From an uncultured Ruminococcus sp. (GTDB taxonomy: Bacteria > Bacillota > Clostridia > Oscillospirales > Ruminococcaceae), in NCBI GenBank assembly GCA_900553335.1, contig USCU01000056.1, forward strand, positions 1-7,296: 7,296 bases of DNA. Direction: 5' to 3'. How positions within the stretch are numbered: the stretch's first letter is position 1; each line of letters begins with the position of its first letter. Under the pieces are notes generated by a model, which did no database searches, was not told the DNA's origin, and worked only from the letters and a program-made list of their open reading frames with translations. Position numbers and translations under genes: made by a program. This document shows positions 1 to 7,296 of this stretch, piece after piece.

Positions 1-473
1 ATAACGGAATGACGCCGATTATAGCCTATAATTACGGAGCAAATCACAAAAAACGCATTATGTCTACTATGAGGCTTGGATTTGTTATGGCAGTATCATA
101 TCTTGCCGTTGGATTTTTGATCTTTGAAACGATGCCTGAGCTTTTGCTTAAGATGTTTACTGAAAATGAAGAAATGATAAACATGGGAGTTACTGCATTT
201 AGAGAGATAGCTCCTGCGTTTATCCCGGCAGGCTTCAGTATTATCATAATTGCAACAATTCAGGCTCTCGGACACGGAGTTTATTCTATGATTGTTTCAA
301 TCTGCCGGCAGCTTGTCGTTTTAGTTCCGTGTGCATTTTTGCTTGCAAAGATATTTAAAACGATAAACATTATGTGGATTTCTTTCCCGATAGCAGAGGT
401 TGTATCACTTTTGCTTTGTTTAATGTTTTTCAGATCAGTTTATCAAAAGACAGTCAGGTCGCTTGATGACTAG
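1..473 (+). CDS. MATE-family multidrug/cation efflux protein, 3' part (5' end outside window)
   Basis: This is the C-terminal end of a multidrug and toxic compound extrusion (MATE) transporter, an inner-membrane antiporter that exports drugs or metabolites using a Na+ or H+ gradient. The frame is open from the window edge (bases 3-8 encode Asn-Gly), so the ATG at 9 is an internal Met and the gene starts upstream. The first visible residues, NGMTPIIAYNYGA, match the signature that opens the later helices of MATE proteins. About four hydrophobic helices follow (roughly LGFVMAVSYLAVGF, FIPAGFSIIIIATIQALG, SICRQLVVLVPCAFLLA and ISFPIAEVVSLLLCLMFF), as expected for the last third of a 12-helix protein. 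The end is natural: a short polar tail and TAG at 471-473. A hairpin terminator lies about 110 bp downstream. The family is clear; the substrate cannot be told. Confidence 0.88.
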   Translation, partial: NGMTPIIAYNYGANHKKRIMSTMRLGFVMAVSYLAVGFLIFETMPELLLKMFTENEEMINMGVTAFREIAPAFIPAGFSIIIIATIQALGHGVYSMIVSICRQLVVLVPCAFLLAKIFKTINIMWISFPIAEVVSLLLCLMFFRSVYQKTVRSLDD

Positions 474-582
474 CGAAAAAATCTAAGCAGCAAACAAAGC
501 CTGTATTCAATTGCTCTTAATTCCATGTTTTTCGATTACAATTTTAGTGTTTTATATATTTACAGCTTCTTTGCATAACTAA

Positions 583-627
583 ACCTCCTATGGTATTATC
601 TGATTCTACCATAGGAGGTGATTTTTT
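583..627 (+). terminator. Rho-independent terminator between convergent genes
   Basis: A perfect 13-bp inverted repeat (583-595 with 607-619, arms CCTCCTATGGTA / TACCATAGGAGG plus an A-T pair) encloses an 11-nt loop. On the plus strand six T residues follow at 622-627. It would end the MATE transcript. Read on the minus strand the stem is followed by a weaker TTTAGTT, so it may also stop the convergent FNT transcript. The bases 474-582 before it show no gene. Confidence 0.85.
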
Positions 628-677
628 ACTATTGTTCATTTTTACGGAATTGTTAAATTGCAGTCGTTGACAATCGG

Positions 678-1322
678 TTAGCTTTCTTCTCCATCTTTGC
701 AAAACTTTAATGCTAAAGGAATAATAAATGAGCCTAATGAATTTCCTGCGGTCATAACCAAGAGATACAAAAGAGTTTTTGAGGTGAGCGACAAGGAAAT
801 CCAAAAATAAAACATATTTGCAACACAGTGTTCAAACGAGCATAGGATAAATACCATTACACAAATAAAAGTTGCTATGTATTTTTGTGCTGAGTTTTTT
901 CCGAAGCGGTAATTGTGAGATGCAATGTACATCAACAGTCCGCAGAATATGGAAAGAATAAATATTGACAGAAGCTGGTCAGACAGTTTTGCTTTGCAAA
1001 GCTCATCTGATTTTTGCAGCAGCGTATCAGATATTCTGGTCAGTCTTAAACAAAGAGCGGCAATTCCTGTTCCTGCTATATTTCCGAGCCATGTTAAGAT
1101 CATGTCCAAAGCAAACCTGCACTTGTTTTTCTCAGTTATAAAAAATCCTATTTTACCTGTATACAGATTAAATCCAAAGGAAAAAATGCAAAACAAACCT
1201 ATTGCAAAAAGAAACGATCCTATGTATTTGTTATCTACAGACAGATAAAGCGTTCCGCCAATGCTGATAGATATCCCTGCAAGAACAGCTCTTATGATAA
1301 CGTCTTTAATATGTGTAGACAT
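678..1322 (-). CDS. Formate/nitrite transporter (FNT) family channel, short form
   Basis: This is a six-helix membrane channel of the FNT family, pentameric proteins that pass small monovalent anions such as formate, nitrite, hydrosulfide or lactate. In the 214 residues I see helix 1 (about 11-29), helix 2 running into LYTG (53-56, the usual L-[FY]-TG break), helix 3 with WLGN (78-81), helix 4 (117-134), helix 5 with SFEHCVANMFYF (162-173), and helix 6 with AGNSLGS (192-198). His165 in FEH corresponds to the central pore histidine of FocA-type channels. The protein is shorter than the usual 250-285 residues because the termini and loops are trimmed; no helix is missing. The start at 1320-1322 has GAGG about 9 nt upstream, touching the degV stop codon, so it is the second gene of a degV operon (13-nt gap). 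The transported ion cannot be assigned. Confidence 0.88.
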   Translation of the reverse strand: MSTHIKDVIIRAVLAGISISIGGTLYLSVDNKYIGSFLFAIGLFCIFSFGFNLYTGKIGFFITEKNKCRFALDMILTWLGNIAGTGIAALCLRLTRISDTLLQKSDELCKAKLSDQLLSIFILSIFCGLLMYIASHNYRFGKNSAQKYIATFICVMVFILCSFEHCVANMFYFWISLSLTSKTLLYLLVMTAGNSLGSFIIPLALKFCKDGEES

Positions 1323-1335
1323 AACTTAACCTCGG

Positions 1336-2196
1336 TTATTGACGGTGAGTCATAAACAGAATTCCAAGGGTGTCCGGTCCGCAATGGCACGAAATGGTGC
1401 AGCTTGCTTTGGTGATATATATTTCTTTAAAGGTTGTATTTTCCTTTAAATATTGTTCAACTGATTGTATATAAGATGTATCAGTTCCCGAATGTGTTAT
1501 GAAAACAATGTTATCGTCATAATTAGGGTATTTTGCAAGGGTATCTGCTACATAGCTGAGCAATACCTTGTCGTATTTTCCCCTGTATTTTTTGCCGACG
1601 CTCATTTTTCCGCCATTGTTGTTGTCCACGTTTATGGACGGCTTGATTCCCAGCAAATTAGCTCCGAAAGCTGCAAGCGCAGAGCATCGTCCCCCTGCAC
1701 GCAAAAATTCAAGCGTGTTTATTACAAAGCTTGCATGGGAAAATGATGTCAGTGACTGTAAATGTGCTGCAATGCTTTTTGCATCTGCTCCTTGCTCTGC
1801 CATTTCGCATGCTTTTAAAACGAGAAGTCCTGTTCCGGTTGAAAGATTCTTGGAATCAACTGCATAAACCCCTTCAAGCTCGTCTGCGGCAAGGCAGGCA
1901 TTTTGATAAGATGAAGAAAGTCCCGATCCGAGATTTATATGGACCACTTCATATCCCGCATCGGTAAATTTTTTGAAATGCTCGAGATACTCGCCTACGT
2001 TTATTGCACTCGTCTTAGGAAGCGCCTTTCTCTCCCGATAGGCGGCATAAAGATCGTCAGGCGTAATTGTTACATTGTCGAGATAATCCTTGCCCTCAAG
2101 GTTTATGTGATACGGAAAATACTGAATGTTCCATTTTTCCTTAAGCTTATCTCCCAAATCGCAAGTGCTGTCTGCTGAAATAATAACTTTTTTCAT
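1336..2196 (-). CDS. DegV family protein (fatty-acid-binding, FakB-like)
   Basis: A cytoplasmic DegV-fold protein of 286 residues, the normal family length. Characterised members (FakB) bind one long-chain fatty acid and present its carboxylate to the kinase FakA, making acyl-phosphate for phospholipid synthesis; no fakA is in this window. Family landmarks run in order: DSTCDL (9-14), KTSA (61-64, the TS of the ligand-head loop), LGSGLSSSYQ (89-98), VDS (113-115), LEFLRAGGR (162-170), GIKPSI (183-188) and HCGPDTLGI (271-279). The last motif is normally H-x-GPG-x-x-G, so Asp replaces the second Gly. The start is supported by AGGGGAG (minus strand, at 2203-2209) 6 nt before ATG, and a near-consensus promoter lies upstream. 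It heads an operon with the FNT channel. Which fatty acid it binds cannot be seen. Confidence 0.92.
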   Translation of the reverse strand: MKKVIISADSTCDLGDKLKEKWNIQYFPYHINLEGKDYLDNVTITPDDLYAAYRERKALPKTSAINVGEYLEHFKKFTDAGYEVVHINLGSGLSSSYQNACLAADELEGVYAVDSKNLSTGTGLLVLKACEMAEQGADAKSIAAHLQSLTSFSHASFVINTLEFLRAGGRCSALAAFGANLLGIKPSINVDNNNGGKMSVGKKYRGKYDKVLLSYVADTLAKYPNYDDNIVFITHSGTDTSYIQSVEQYLKENTTFKEIYITKASCTISCHCGPDTLGILFMTHRQ

Positions 2197-2241
2197 ATTA
2201 AACTCCCCTAAATCACTGTTTGCCGTGAAAAGTATAGTTTT

Positions 2242-2270
2242 ATTTTAAACGTTATAAGATAACTTGTCAA
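2242..2270 (-). promoter_or_regulatory. Sigma-A-type promoter of degV-FNT operon
   Basis: On the minus strand a perfect -35 TTGACA (2265-2270) is followed by a 17-bp spacer and -10 TAAAAT (2242-2247). Transcription would begin near 2235, giving a 5' leader of about 40 nt that carries the ribosome site at 2203-2209. Element A lies upstream of this promoter, so it is not part of the transcript made here. Confidence 0.75.
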
Positions 2271-2313
2271 GGGAAATAGCAAATTAAAGGGAATCAGCTA
2301 TTGTTTATAACCA

Positions 2314-2426
2314 AATTAAGATGTCCTCCACATCTATAGGCAGCGGGATCCACTTGATTTTTTCAGTTGGGATAGGGGACTCTCGTTGCAAACGCTAAAT
2401 AACGGAACTGATCCCCCCTTGTTGAA
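2314..2426 (-). ncRNA. Structured RNA candidate, element A (paralogue of element B)
   Basis: Read on the minus strand, this 113-nt stretch aligns end to end with the leader of pyrG (4853-4951). Shared parts in order are a 5' AAGGGG after a TT-AA-AA pattern, a TTTAGCG block, a GAAAAA-containing stretch ending in TGGA, the identical 15-mer CCCGCTGCCTATAGA (plus coordinates 2333-2347), and an identical 3' block GACATCTTAATT (2314-2325). A 6-bp hairpin, AGATGT-GGAGG-ACATCT (2319-2335), has the Shine-Dalgarno-like GGAGG as its loop. AGCG early in the element can pair with CGCT in the core. The middle is about 14 nt longer than in element B. It sits 5' of degV in the same orientation, but the clear degV promoter lies between them, and I see no good promoter directly upstream. 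It could be a stand-alone small RNA, a relic, or part of a longer degV leader. Confidence 0.5.
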
Positions 2427-2467
2427 AAAATTAAAATGCCCGGTTTTTTGAGTCGGACATTTTAATT
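2425..2467 (-). terminator. Terminator-like hairpin facing the minus strand
   Basis: Arms at 2429-2442 and 2454-2467 form a 14-bp stem with an 11-nt loop. On the minus strand the single non-Watson-Crick position (2439/2457) is a G-U pair and the stem runs into TTTT (2425-2428). On the plus strand the same position is a C-A mismatch and no T-run follows. It is therefore oriented to end a minus-strand transcript coming from 2470-2850, where no protein gene is visible. Element A starts in its T-tract, so the hairpin could alternatively be a 5' part of that RNA. Confidence 0.6.
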
Positions 2468-2469
2468 GA

Positions 2470-2785
2470 GGAGTTTTTATGAAGTTTCTTAAAAAATAAG
2501 AAATTATTGTTTGGTGAAGACGAAGCCACTTGTTTATAATAATAGTACTAAGGAAGAGATTATGAAATTTGCTTTTGTGAGGTGTAAGCTTTTTATACAA
2601 ACAAGTTTTCTTTTCGCCTTCTGTTAAATGTGAAGCTTTGATTAGGTGGATTAAACCTTTTTATAAATGCTTCTTTAAGGGTTTCTCTTTTCCCTTGCTG
2701 TAAGCTTATTCTAAATTTTCTGCGTGTGAATAGTATATATATTAGTTGAAAGATTTGTGAAAACCTGTAAAATAAAAAAATGCTA
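2470..2785. other. AT-rich intergenic stretch without a recognisable gene
   Basis: No reading frame here looks like a protein gene on either strand. Two tiny plus-strand frames have a plausible ribosome site: a 6-codon one at 2479-2499 after GAGGAG, and a 21-codon one at 2562-2627 after GGAAGAG. Neither shows further support. On the minus strand a possible promoter, TTCACA (2756-2761), 18-bp spacer, TATACT (2732-2737), precedes the terminator at 2425-2467. An 8-bp inverted repeat ACTTGTTT / AAACAAGT (2528-2535 and 2599-2606) lies between. Together these could mark a minus-strand small RNA of about 300 nt, but this is speculative. Confidence 0.3.
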
Positions 2786-2814
2786 TTGACAAACAAATGT
2801 TCGTGTGGTACTAT
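2786..2814 (+). promoter_or_regulatory. Promoter of dinB
   Basis: -35 TTGACA (2786-2791), 17-bp spacer and -10 TACTAT (2809-2814). Transcription would start near 2821, about 34 nt before the dinB ATG. The spacer contains the first LexA-like box and the start region contains the second, so a bound repressor would block it. Confidence 0.75.
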
Positions 2815-2835
2815 ATATAAAAGAACATTTGTTTG
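2790..2835. promoter_or_regulatory. Twin inverted LexA-like (SOS) boxes at the dinB promoter
   Basis: CAAACAAATGTTC (2790-2802) and its exact reverse complement GAACATTTGTTTG (2823-2835) flank the -10 box. Each copy fits the Firmicutes LexA pattern GAAC-N4-GTTY. The centres are about 32 bp apart, close to three helical turns, so two repressor dimers could sit on one DNA face. The LexA assignment rests on the motif and the downstream SOS-type gene. Another dimeric repressor, for example the MarR-type protein encoded downstream, is an alternative. Confidence 0.68.
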
Positions 2836-2854
2836 ATGTGCGTGGAGGAAAGTA

Positions 2855-4132
2855 ATGAAAAGCGTATTCGATGAAAGAATAATACTTCATGTTGATATAA
2901 ATAACTGTTATGCATCAATAGAGTGCCGCATGAATCCGTCTTTAAGGGGAAAGGCGGTAGCTGTTTGTGGAAGTATCCAGGACAGGCACGGCATAATTTT
3001 AGCTAAAAATGAGATGGCTAAGAGTATGGGAGTTAAAACAGGCGAAGCTATATGGGAGGCAAGATCAAAATGTCCGGAGCTTGTTTTATGTGAGCCGCAT
3101 TACGATTTATATCTTGAATTTTCAAGGGCGGCAAGAAAAATTTATTCAGATTATACCGATAGAATAGAGCCGTTTGGAATAGACGAGGCGTGGCTCGATA
3201 TAACAGGGCTTTTCAGAAACGGAAAACAGGCAGATGGAGAGGAAATCGCAAACGAGATCAGAGAGCGTGTGAAAAAAGAGCTTGGAATAACCGTTTCGGT
3301 CGGAGTCAGCTTTAATAAGGTTTTTGCAAAGCTAGGCTCCGATCTTAAAAAGCCGGACGCTGTTACTGTTATCTCAAAAGAAAATTATAAGGAAAAGATA
3401 TGGAGTCTTGACAGCGGAGAGCTTTTATATGTTGGATGTAAGACGAGAGCGGCTTTAAGACGAAGAGGAATACTTAACATAGGCGAGCTTGCAAATGCAG
3501 ATGATAAAGTACTTTTATGTGCATTGGGAGTAAACGGTTTAAAGCTCAAGAGATCTGCAAGGGGAGAGGATAAAAGCGCTGTGGCGTATGACGGAGAAAC
3601 ATCACTTGTGAAATCCGTAAGCAATTCTACGACATCCCCAAGGGATTTGTGCAATGATCATGACGTTAAGATAGTTTTATATGCGCTAAGCGAAAGTGTT
3701 GCGTCAAGGTTGAGAGAAATGAAGCTTAAATCGGGTATGATAACGGTAAGTGTCAGAACAAAGCTTCTTTACACATATTCAAGGCAGAGGCATACCGATT
3801 TTTTTACAAATGATGCTAAGGATATAGCAAACATTGCTTTTAAGCTTTATAAAGAGTCGTTTGCAAAATCAAACGGTCAGCCGATAAGAAGCATAGGTAT
3901 AAGTGCAGGTGATTTAAAAGCCCATGACTCGTGCGAGCAGCTTACTCTTTTTGAAGACATAAAAGAGAGTATGAAAAAGAAAAGCCTCAACAGTACAGTA
4001 GATGACCTTAGAAAAAAATACGGTTCTTCTTGTATAAAAAGAGGTATAATTTTGGAGTACGACTGCTTTAAGAATTTTTCAACATGTTTTCAAGATGAAA
4101 TTCATCCTGTTGGCTTTATGAAATCGGTGTGA
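2855..4132 (+). CDS. dinB: Y-family translesion DNA polymerase (DNA polymerase IV type)
   Basis: An error-prone polymerase that copies past damaged bases and contributes to SOS mutagenesis. The 425-residue protein begins with the palm motif LHVDINNCYASIE (11-23). Asp14 with Asp110-Glu111 in FGIDEAWLD (107-115) form the metal-binding triad. Tyr19 aligns with the steric-gate Phe13 of E. coli DinB, and Asn16 replaces the less critical second Asp of the usual DxD. SVGVSFNKVFAKLGSDLKKP (148-167) is the conserved finger/palm segment. The helix-hairpin-helix thumb is around 185-215 and the little-finger domain spans about 245-350. QLTLFED (362-368) is a textbook beta-clamp-binding motif. The tail ends in IHPVGFM, common in Firmicutes Pol IV. 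The start follows GGAGG (2844-2848) with 6-nt spacing. Control by the twin boxes upstream implies damage induction. It appears intact and monocistronic, because the next gene has its own promoter. Confidence 0.93.
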   Translation: MKSVFDERIILHVDINNCYASIECRMNPSLRGKAVAVCGSIQDRHGIILAKNEMAKSMGVKTGEAIWEARSKCPELVLCEPHYDLYLEFSRAARKIYSDYTDRIEPFGIDEAWLDITGLFRNGKQADGEEIANEIRERVKKELGITVSVGVSFNKVFAKLGSDLKKPDAVTVISKENYKEKIWSLDSGELLYVGCKTRAALRRRGILNIGELANADDKVLLCALGVNGLKLKRSARGEDKSAVAYDGETSLVKSVSNSTTSPRDLCNDHDVKIVLYALSESVASRLREMKLKSGMITVSVRTKLLYTYSRQRHTDFFTNDAKDIANIAFKLYKESFAKSNGQPIRSIGISAGDLKAHDSCEQLTLFEDIKESMKKKSLNSTVDDLRKKYGSSCIKRGIILEYDCFKNFSTCFQDEIHPVGFMKSV

Positions 4133-4149
4133 AATTTCTGTTAAATCTG

Positions 4150-4177
4150 TTGACAATGCAAAATGTTTCTTTATAAT
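4150..4177 (+). promoter_or_regulatory. Promoter of the MarR-type regulator
   Basis: -35 TTGACA (4150-4155), 16-bp spacer and -10 TATAAT (4172-4177), both perfect consensus. The start would be near 4184, some 40 nt before the ATG chosen at 4226. This excludes the in-frame ATG at 4163, which lies inside the spacer. AAAATGTTTC in the spacer resembles half of the dinB operator, but no dyad is present. Confidence 0.8.
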
Positions 4178-4225
4178 AAAGTATGGTTTTACTTGATTTT
4201 GATTATAGAGAGGGGATTGAGCAAA

Positions 4226-4705
4226 ATGTATTCGGATTACGATAACATATACAAGGATGAGAAAAGAGTAGAAAAGCTTACATCAAAGATCAACGATGTT
4301 TCAAAAATATTTAATGATGAACTTAATGAGAAGTGTGCAAGTATAGGTATAACACCTGCCACAAGGAAGATTTTGTCTTATCTGTCCTCAGATGATCCGG
4401 TGAATCAGCTCTATATTGTGAATAAGACAAAACTTAAAGCTCCTACCATTTCCGTATCACTAAGCAGACTTGAGAAAAAGGGTATTATTAAAAGACAGGT
4501 ATGCGATATTGATATGAGGAATGTTGATGTTTGTCTTAGTGAAAAAGGACAGGAGATCAATGATCAGATAAAGGCTTTTTCTAATGAGATTGACAAAAAA
4601 ATGATGAAGGATATCACGCAGGAGGAGATCGATTCTTGCTTAAAGGTTTTGGACAAGCTTCAAAAAAATATACTTGGTGATGAATACTATTTCTTCTATG
4701 AGTAA
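4226..4705 (+). CDS. MarR-family winged helix-turn-helix regulator
   Basis: A 159-residue DNA-binding regulator; family members usually act as dimers that repress nearby or own promoters and are released by small ligands or oxidants. Visible parts are an N-terminal dimer helix (about 10-38), the helix-turn-helix (about 60-82, LYIVNKTKLKAPTISVSLSRLEKKG), the wing with DIDMRNVDVCLSEKG (94-108, matching the D-x-R...L-T-x-x-G signature), and long C-terminal dimer helices (110-150). The start at 4226 is chosen because GAGAGGGG (4208-4215) precedes it and because the upstream in-frame ATG falls inside the promoter. Cys residues at 37, 93, 103 and 138 could matter if the signal is redox, but this is only a possibility. 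It sits alone between dinB and pyrG with its own promoter and terminator, so its target is not evident; autoregulation is plausible. Confidence 0.87.
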   Translation: MYSDYDNIYKDEKRVEKLTSKINDVSKIFNDELNEKCASIGITPATRKILSYLSSDDPVNQLYIVNKTKLKAPTISVSLSRLEKKGIIKRQVCDIDMRNVDVCLSEKGQEINDQIKAFSNEIDKKMMKDITQEEIDSCLKVLDKLQKNILGDEYYFFYE

Positions 4706-4722
4706 TTATTTAAAGTGACGAT

Positions 4723-4750
4723 AGCTGCCGATAAAAACGGCGGCTTTTTT
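4723..4750 (+). terminator. Rho-independent terminator after the MarR gene
   Basis: An 8-bp stem (4723-4730 AGCTGCCG with 4738-4745 CGGCGGCT, one G-U pair) with a 7-nt A-rich loop is followed by a T-run ending at 4750. It separates the regulator gene from the pyrG transcription unit. Confidence 0.88.
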
Positions 4751-4812
4751 ATGTTTGAACGATGCAACAGAAAAAGTTTTAAAAAAAGAGAAAAAATAGG
4801 TTGGTTTTACTA

Positions 4813-4841
4813 TTGCAATTTTCCTCGAATTTTGGTAAAAT
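4813..4841 (+). promoter_or_regulatory. Promoter of the pyrG leader
   Basis: -35 TTGCAA (4813-4818), 17-bp spacer and -10 TAAAAT (4836-4841). The start would be near 4848-4849, giving a leader of about 140 nt that contains element B. The first transcribed bases are then not the GGGC of the Bacillus pyrG start site; GGGGC occurs about 12 nt further on. Confidence 0.62.
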
Positions 4842-4852
4842 AAAAATAGTTT

Positions 4853-6598
<1,746 letters not shown>

Positions 6599-6606
6599 TA
6601 AATTTT

Positions 6607-6633
6607 AAGGGCAGGTCGCAAAACCTGCCCTTT
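6607..6633 (+). terminator. Terminator between pyrG and the convergent kinase gene
   Basis: A 10-bp perfect stem (AAGGGCAGGT at 6607-6616 with ACCTGCCCTT at 6623-6632) has a 6-nt loop. The T-run on the plus strand is only three bases before G. On the minus strand TTAAAATTT follows, so it probably serves both converging transcripts. Confidence 0.82.
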
Positions 6634-6637
6634 GTAC

Positions 6638-7296
6638 TTATATTTTAATTTTGTAAAGATATATATCTATCGGAGAATACTTTCTGAAAAGATAATCCGT
6701 TACCGGCGCTTTTAATTTATCCTCATGAGTAATCATAGGGATTTGAAGCGTTACGGTAGTCCCTTCATTTTCTTTTGTCATATACGAAAATGATGCGGAA
6801 AACTCTTTGCAGAAAAGCTTGACAATTTCAAATCCGAGCGATTCGTTTCCTTTGGAAATGTCGGACATTGCAAATGCAACATTCATAAGCTTCTGTGCTT
6901 TATCGCTAATACCCGTTCCGTTGTCGGTGACTGATAAAACGGCGGTTTCGCCGATAGATGAAAGACGGACATTTATTTCCTTCTGCTCGCTTATGTTGTA
7001 CATTACACCGTTAGAAATAAGATTTAACAAAACGCTTAAAAATCTTTCGCTGTCAAGCTTTACAGAAATATCTTTCTTTATTTCGTATCTTAGTTTTACA
7101 CCCTCAGCAGAAAGCTTTGGAATTACGGAATGTAAAATGTTCTCGGTGTATTCAGACAAAGAGAATGAGGTTACATTAAAATTTTTAGACGTATATTTCA
7201 GCAGCTCTTCGATATTTGCAACCGCTGCCAGCATTTTATAGGACGATTTTGAAAGCTCATATGTTTTACTTGCAAGATCGTATTGTTCTATTTTTT
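6638..7296 (-). CDS. Sensor histidine kinase, C-terminal part (5' end outside window)
   Basis: This is the ATP-binding end of a two-component sensor kinase. The frame stays open from the Met codon at 7232-7234 to the window edge, adding about 20 residues, so that Met is internal and the gene continues to the right. Counting from Met 7234, residues 1-40 look like the end of the dimerisation helices. LLNLISNGVMYN (69-80) is the N box with Asn75, DNGTGI (104-109) is the G1 box, SLGFEIVKLF (132-141) is a degenerate G2 box, and GTTVTLQIP (158-166) is the closing strand of the HATPase fold. The H box with the phosphorylated His normally lies about 100-115 residues before the N box, so it is probably just beyond the edge. 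A charged tail of about 30 residues follows the kinase fold. Signal and partner regulator are not visible. It converges on pyrG across a shared terminator. Confidence 0.9.
   Translation of the reverse strand, partial: KIEQYDLASKTYELSKSSYKMLAAVANIEELLKYTSKNFNVTSFSLSEYTENILHSVIPKLSAEGVKLRYEIKKDISVKLDSERFLSVLLNLISNGVMYNISEQKEINVRLSSIGETAVLSVTDNGTGISDKAQKLMNVAFAMSDISKGNESLGFEIVKLFCKEFSASFSYMTKENEGTTVTLQIPMITHEDKLKAPVTDYLFRKYSPIDIYLYKIKI

Noticed and set aside
925..1967. Plus-strand open frames (925-1248, 1465-1746, 1568-1867, 1731-1967) opposite FNT and degV
   Set aside because: All are opposite well-supported genes and show no family motif.
2479..2627. Tiny plus-strand frames of 6 and 21 codons, each after a purine-rich ribosome-like site
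   Set aside because: No promoter, no conservation evidence and no linked gene to make them leader peptides; mentioned only as a possibility in the intergenic entry.
2334..2796. Minus-strand frames of 88 and 67 codons in the degV-dinB gap
   Set aside because: The sequences are low complexity and basic/Phe-rich, cross the hairpin and element A or the dinB promoter, and lack ribosome sites.
4163..4225. In-frame ATG at 4163 as the start of the MarR gene, adding 21 residues
   Set aside because: The codon lies inside the spacer of a perfect TTGACA-16-TATAAT promoter, has no ribosome site, and the added residues do not fit the family; ATG 4226 has a good site.
7232..7234. ATG at 7234 as the true start of the histidine kinase
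   Set aside because: The frame is open to the window edge without a stop, the family needs an upstream dimerisation/H-box region, and no ribosome site is evident.
6807..7241. 144-codon plus-strand open frame over the kinase gene
   Set aside because: Its composition (Ser-rich, no motif) is that of an antisense shadow; the minus frame carries clear N and G1 boxes.

Overview
The window is an AT-rich piece of a bacterial chromosome that reads as low-GC Firmicutes, most likely class Clostridia. This is inferred from the strong GGAGG-type ribosome binding sites, TTGACA/TATAAT-like promoters with 16-17 bp spacers, a Firmicutes-style LexA-like operator and the gene families present (DegV, short FNT channel, Clostridia-type Y-family polymerase). 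No rRNA, tRNA, transposase, phage gene or CRISPR array is visible.

Layout. The plus-strand 3' end of a MATE efflux gene (1-473) converges on a minus-strand pair, DegV then a formate/nitrite-type channel (2196 to 678), with a strong hairpin terminator between them at about 583-627. DegV has a near-consensus promoter at 2242-2270. A 658-bp gap (2197-2854) separates it from the divergent plus-strand dinB. That gap holds the degV promoter, a structured-RNA candidate (element A, minus sense), a terminator-like hairpin facing the minus strand, an AT-rich stretch without genes, and a dinB promoter bracketed by two mirror-image LexA-like boxes. Next come dinB (2855-4132), a MarR-type regulator with its own promoter (4226-4705) and a terminator. 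A further promoter drives a leader containing a second copy of the RNA candidate (element B, plus sense), followed by pyrG (4988-6598). A terminator then separates pyrG from a convergent, 5'-truncated sensor histidine kinase (6638 to the right edge).

How the genes relate. This is mostly a series of independent short transcription units. The only clear operon is degV-FNT (13-nt gap, with the channel gene's ribosome site touching the degV stop codon). dinB looks SOS-controlled. pyrG supplies CTP and sits behind a structured leader.

The most notable feature is the pair of diverged, full-length-similar RNA elements of about 100-113 nt. One is 5' of pyrG and the other 5' of degV, each in the sense orientation of the gene it precedes. 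They share a 15-nt identical core, a 12-nt identical 3' block, a conserved 5' AAGGGG, and a 3' hairpin whose stem differs by a pairing-preserving change. I could not match them to a known riboswitch or housekeeping RNA from memory.
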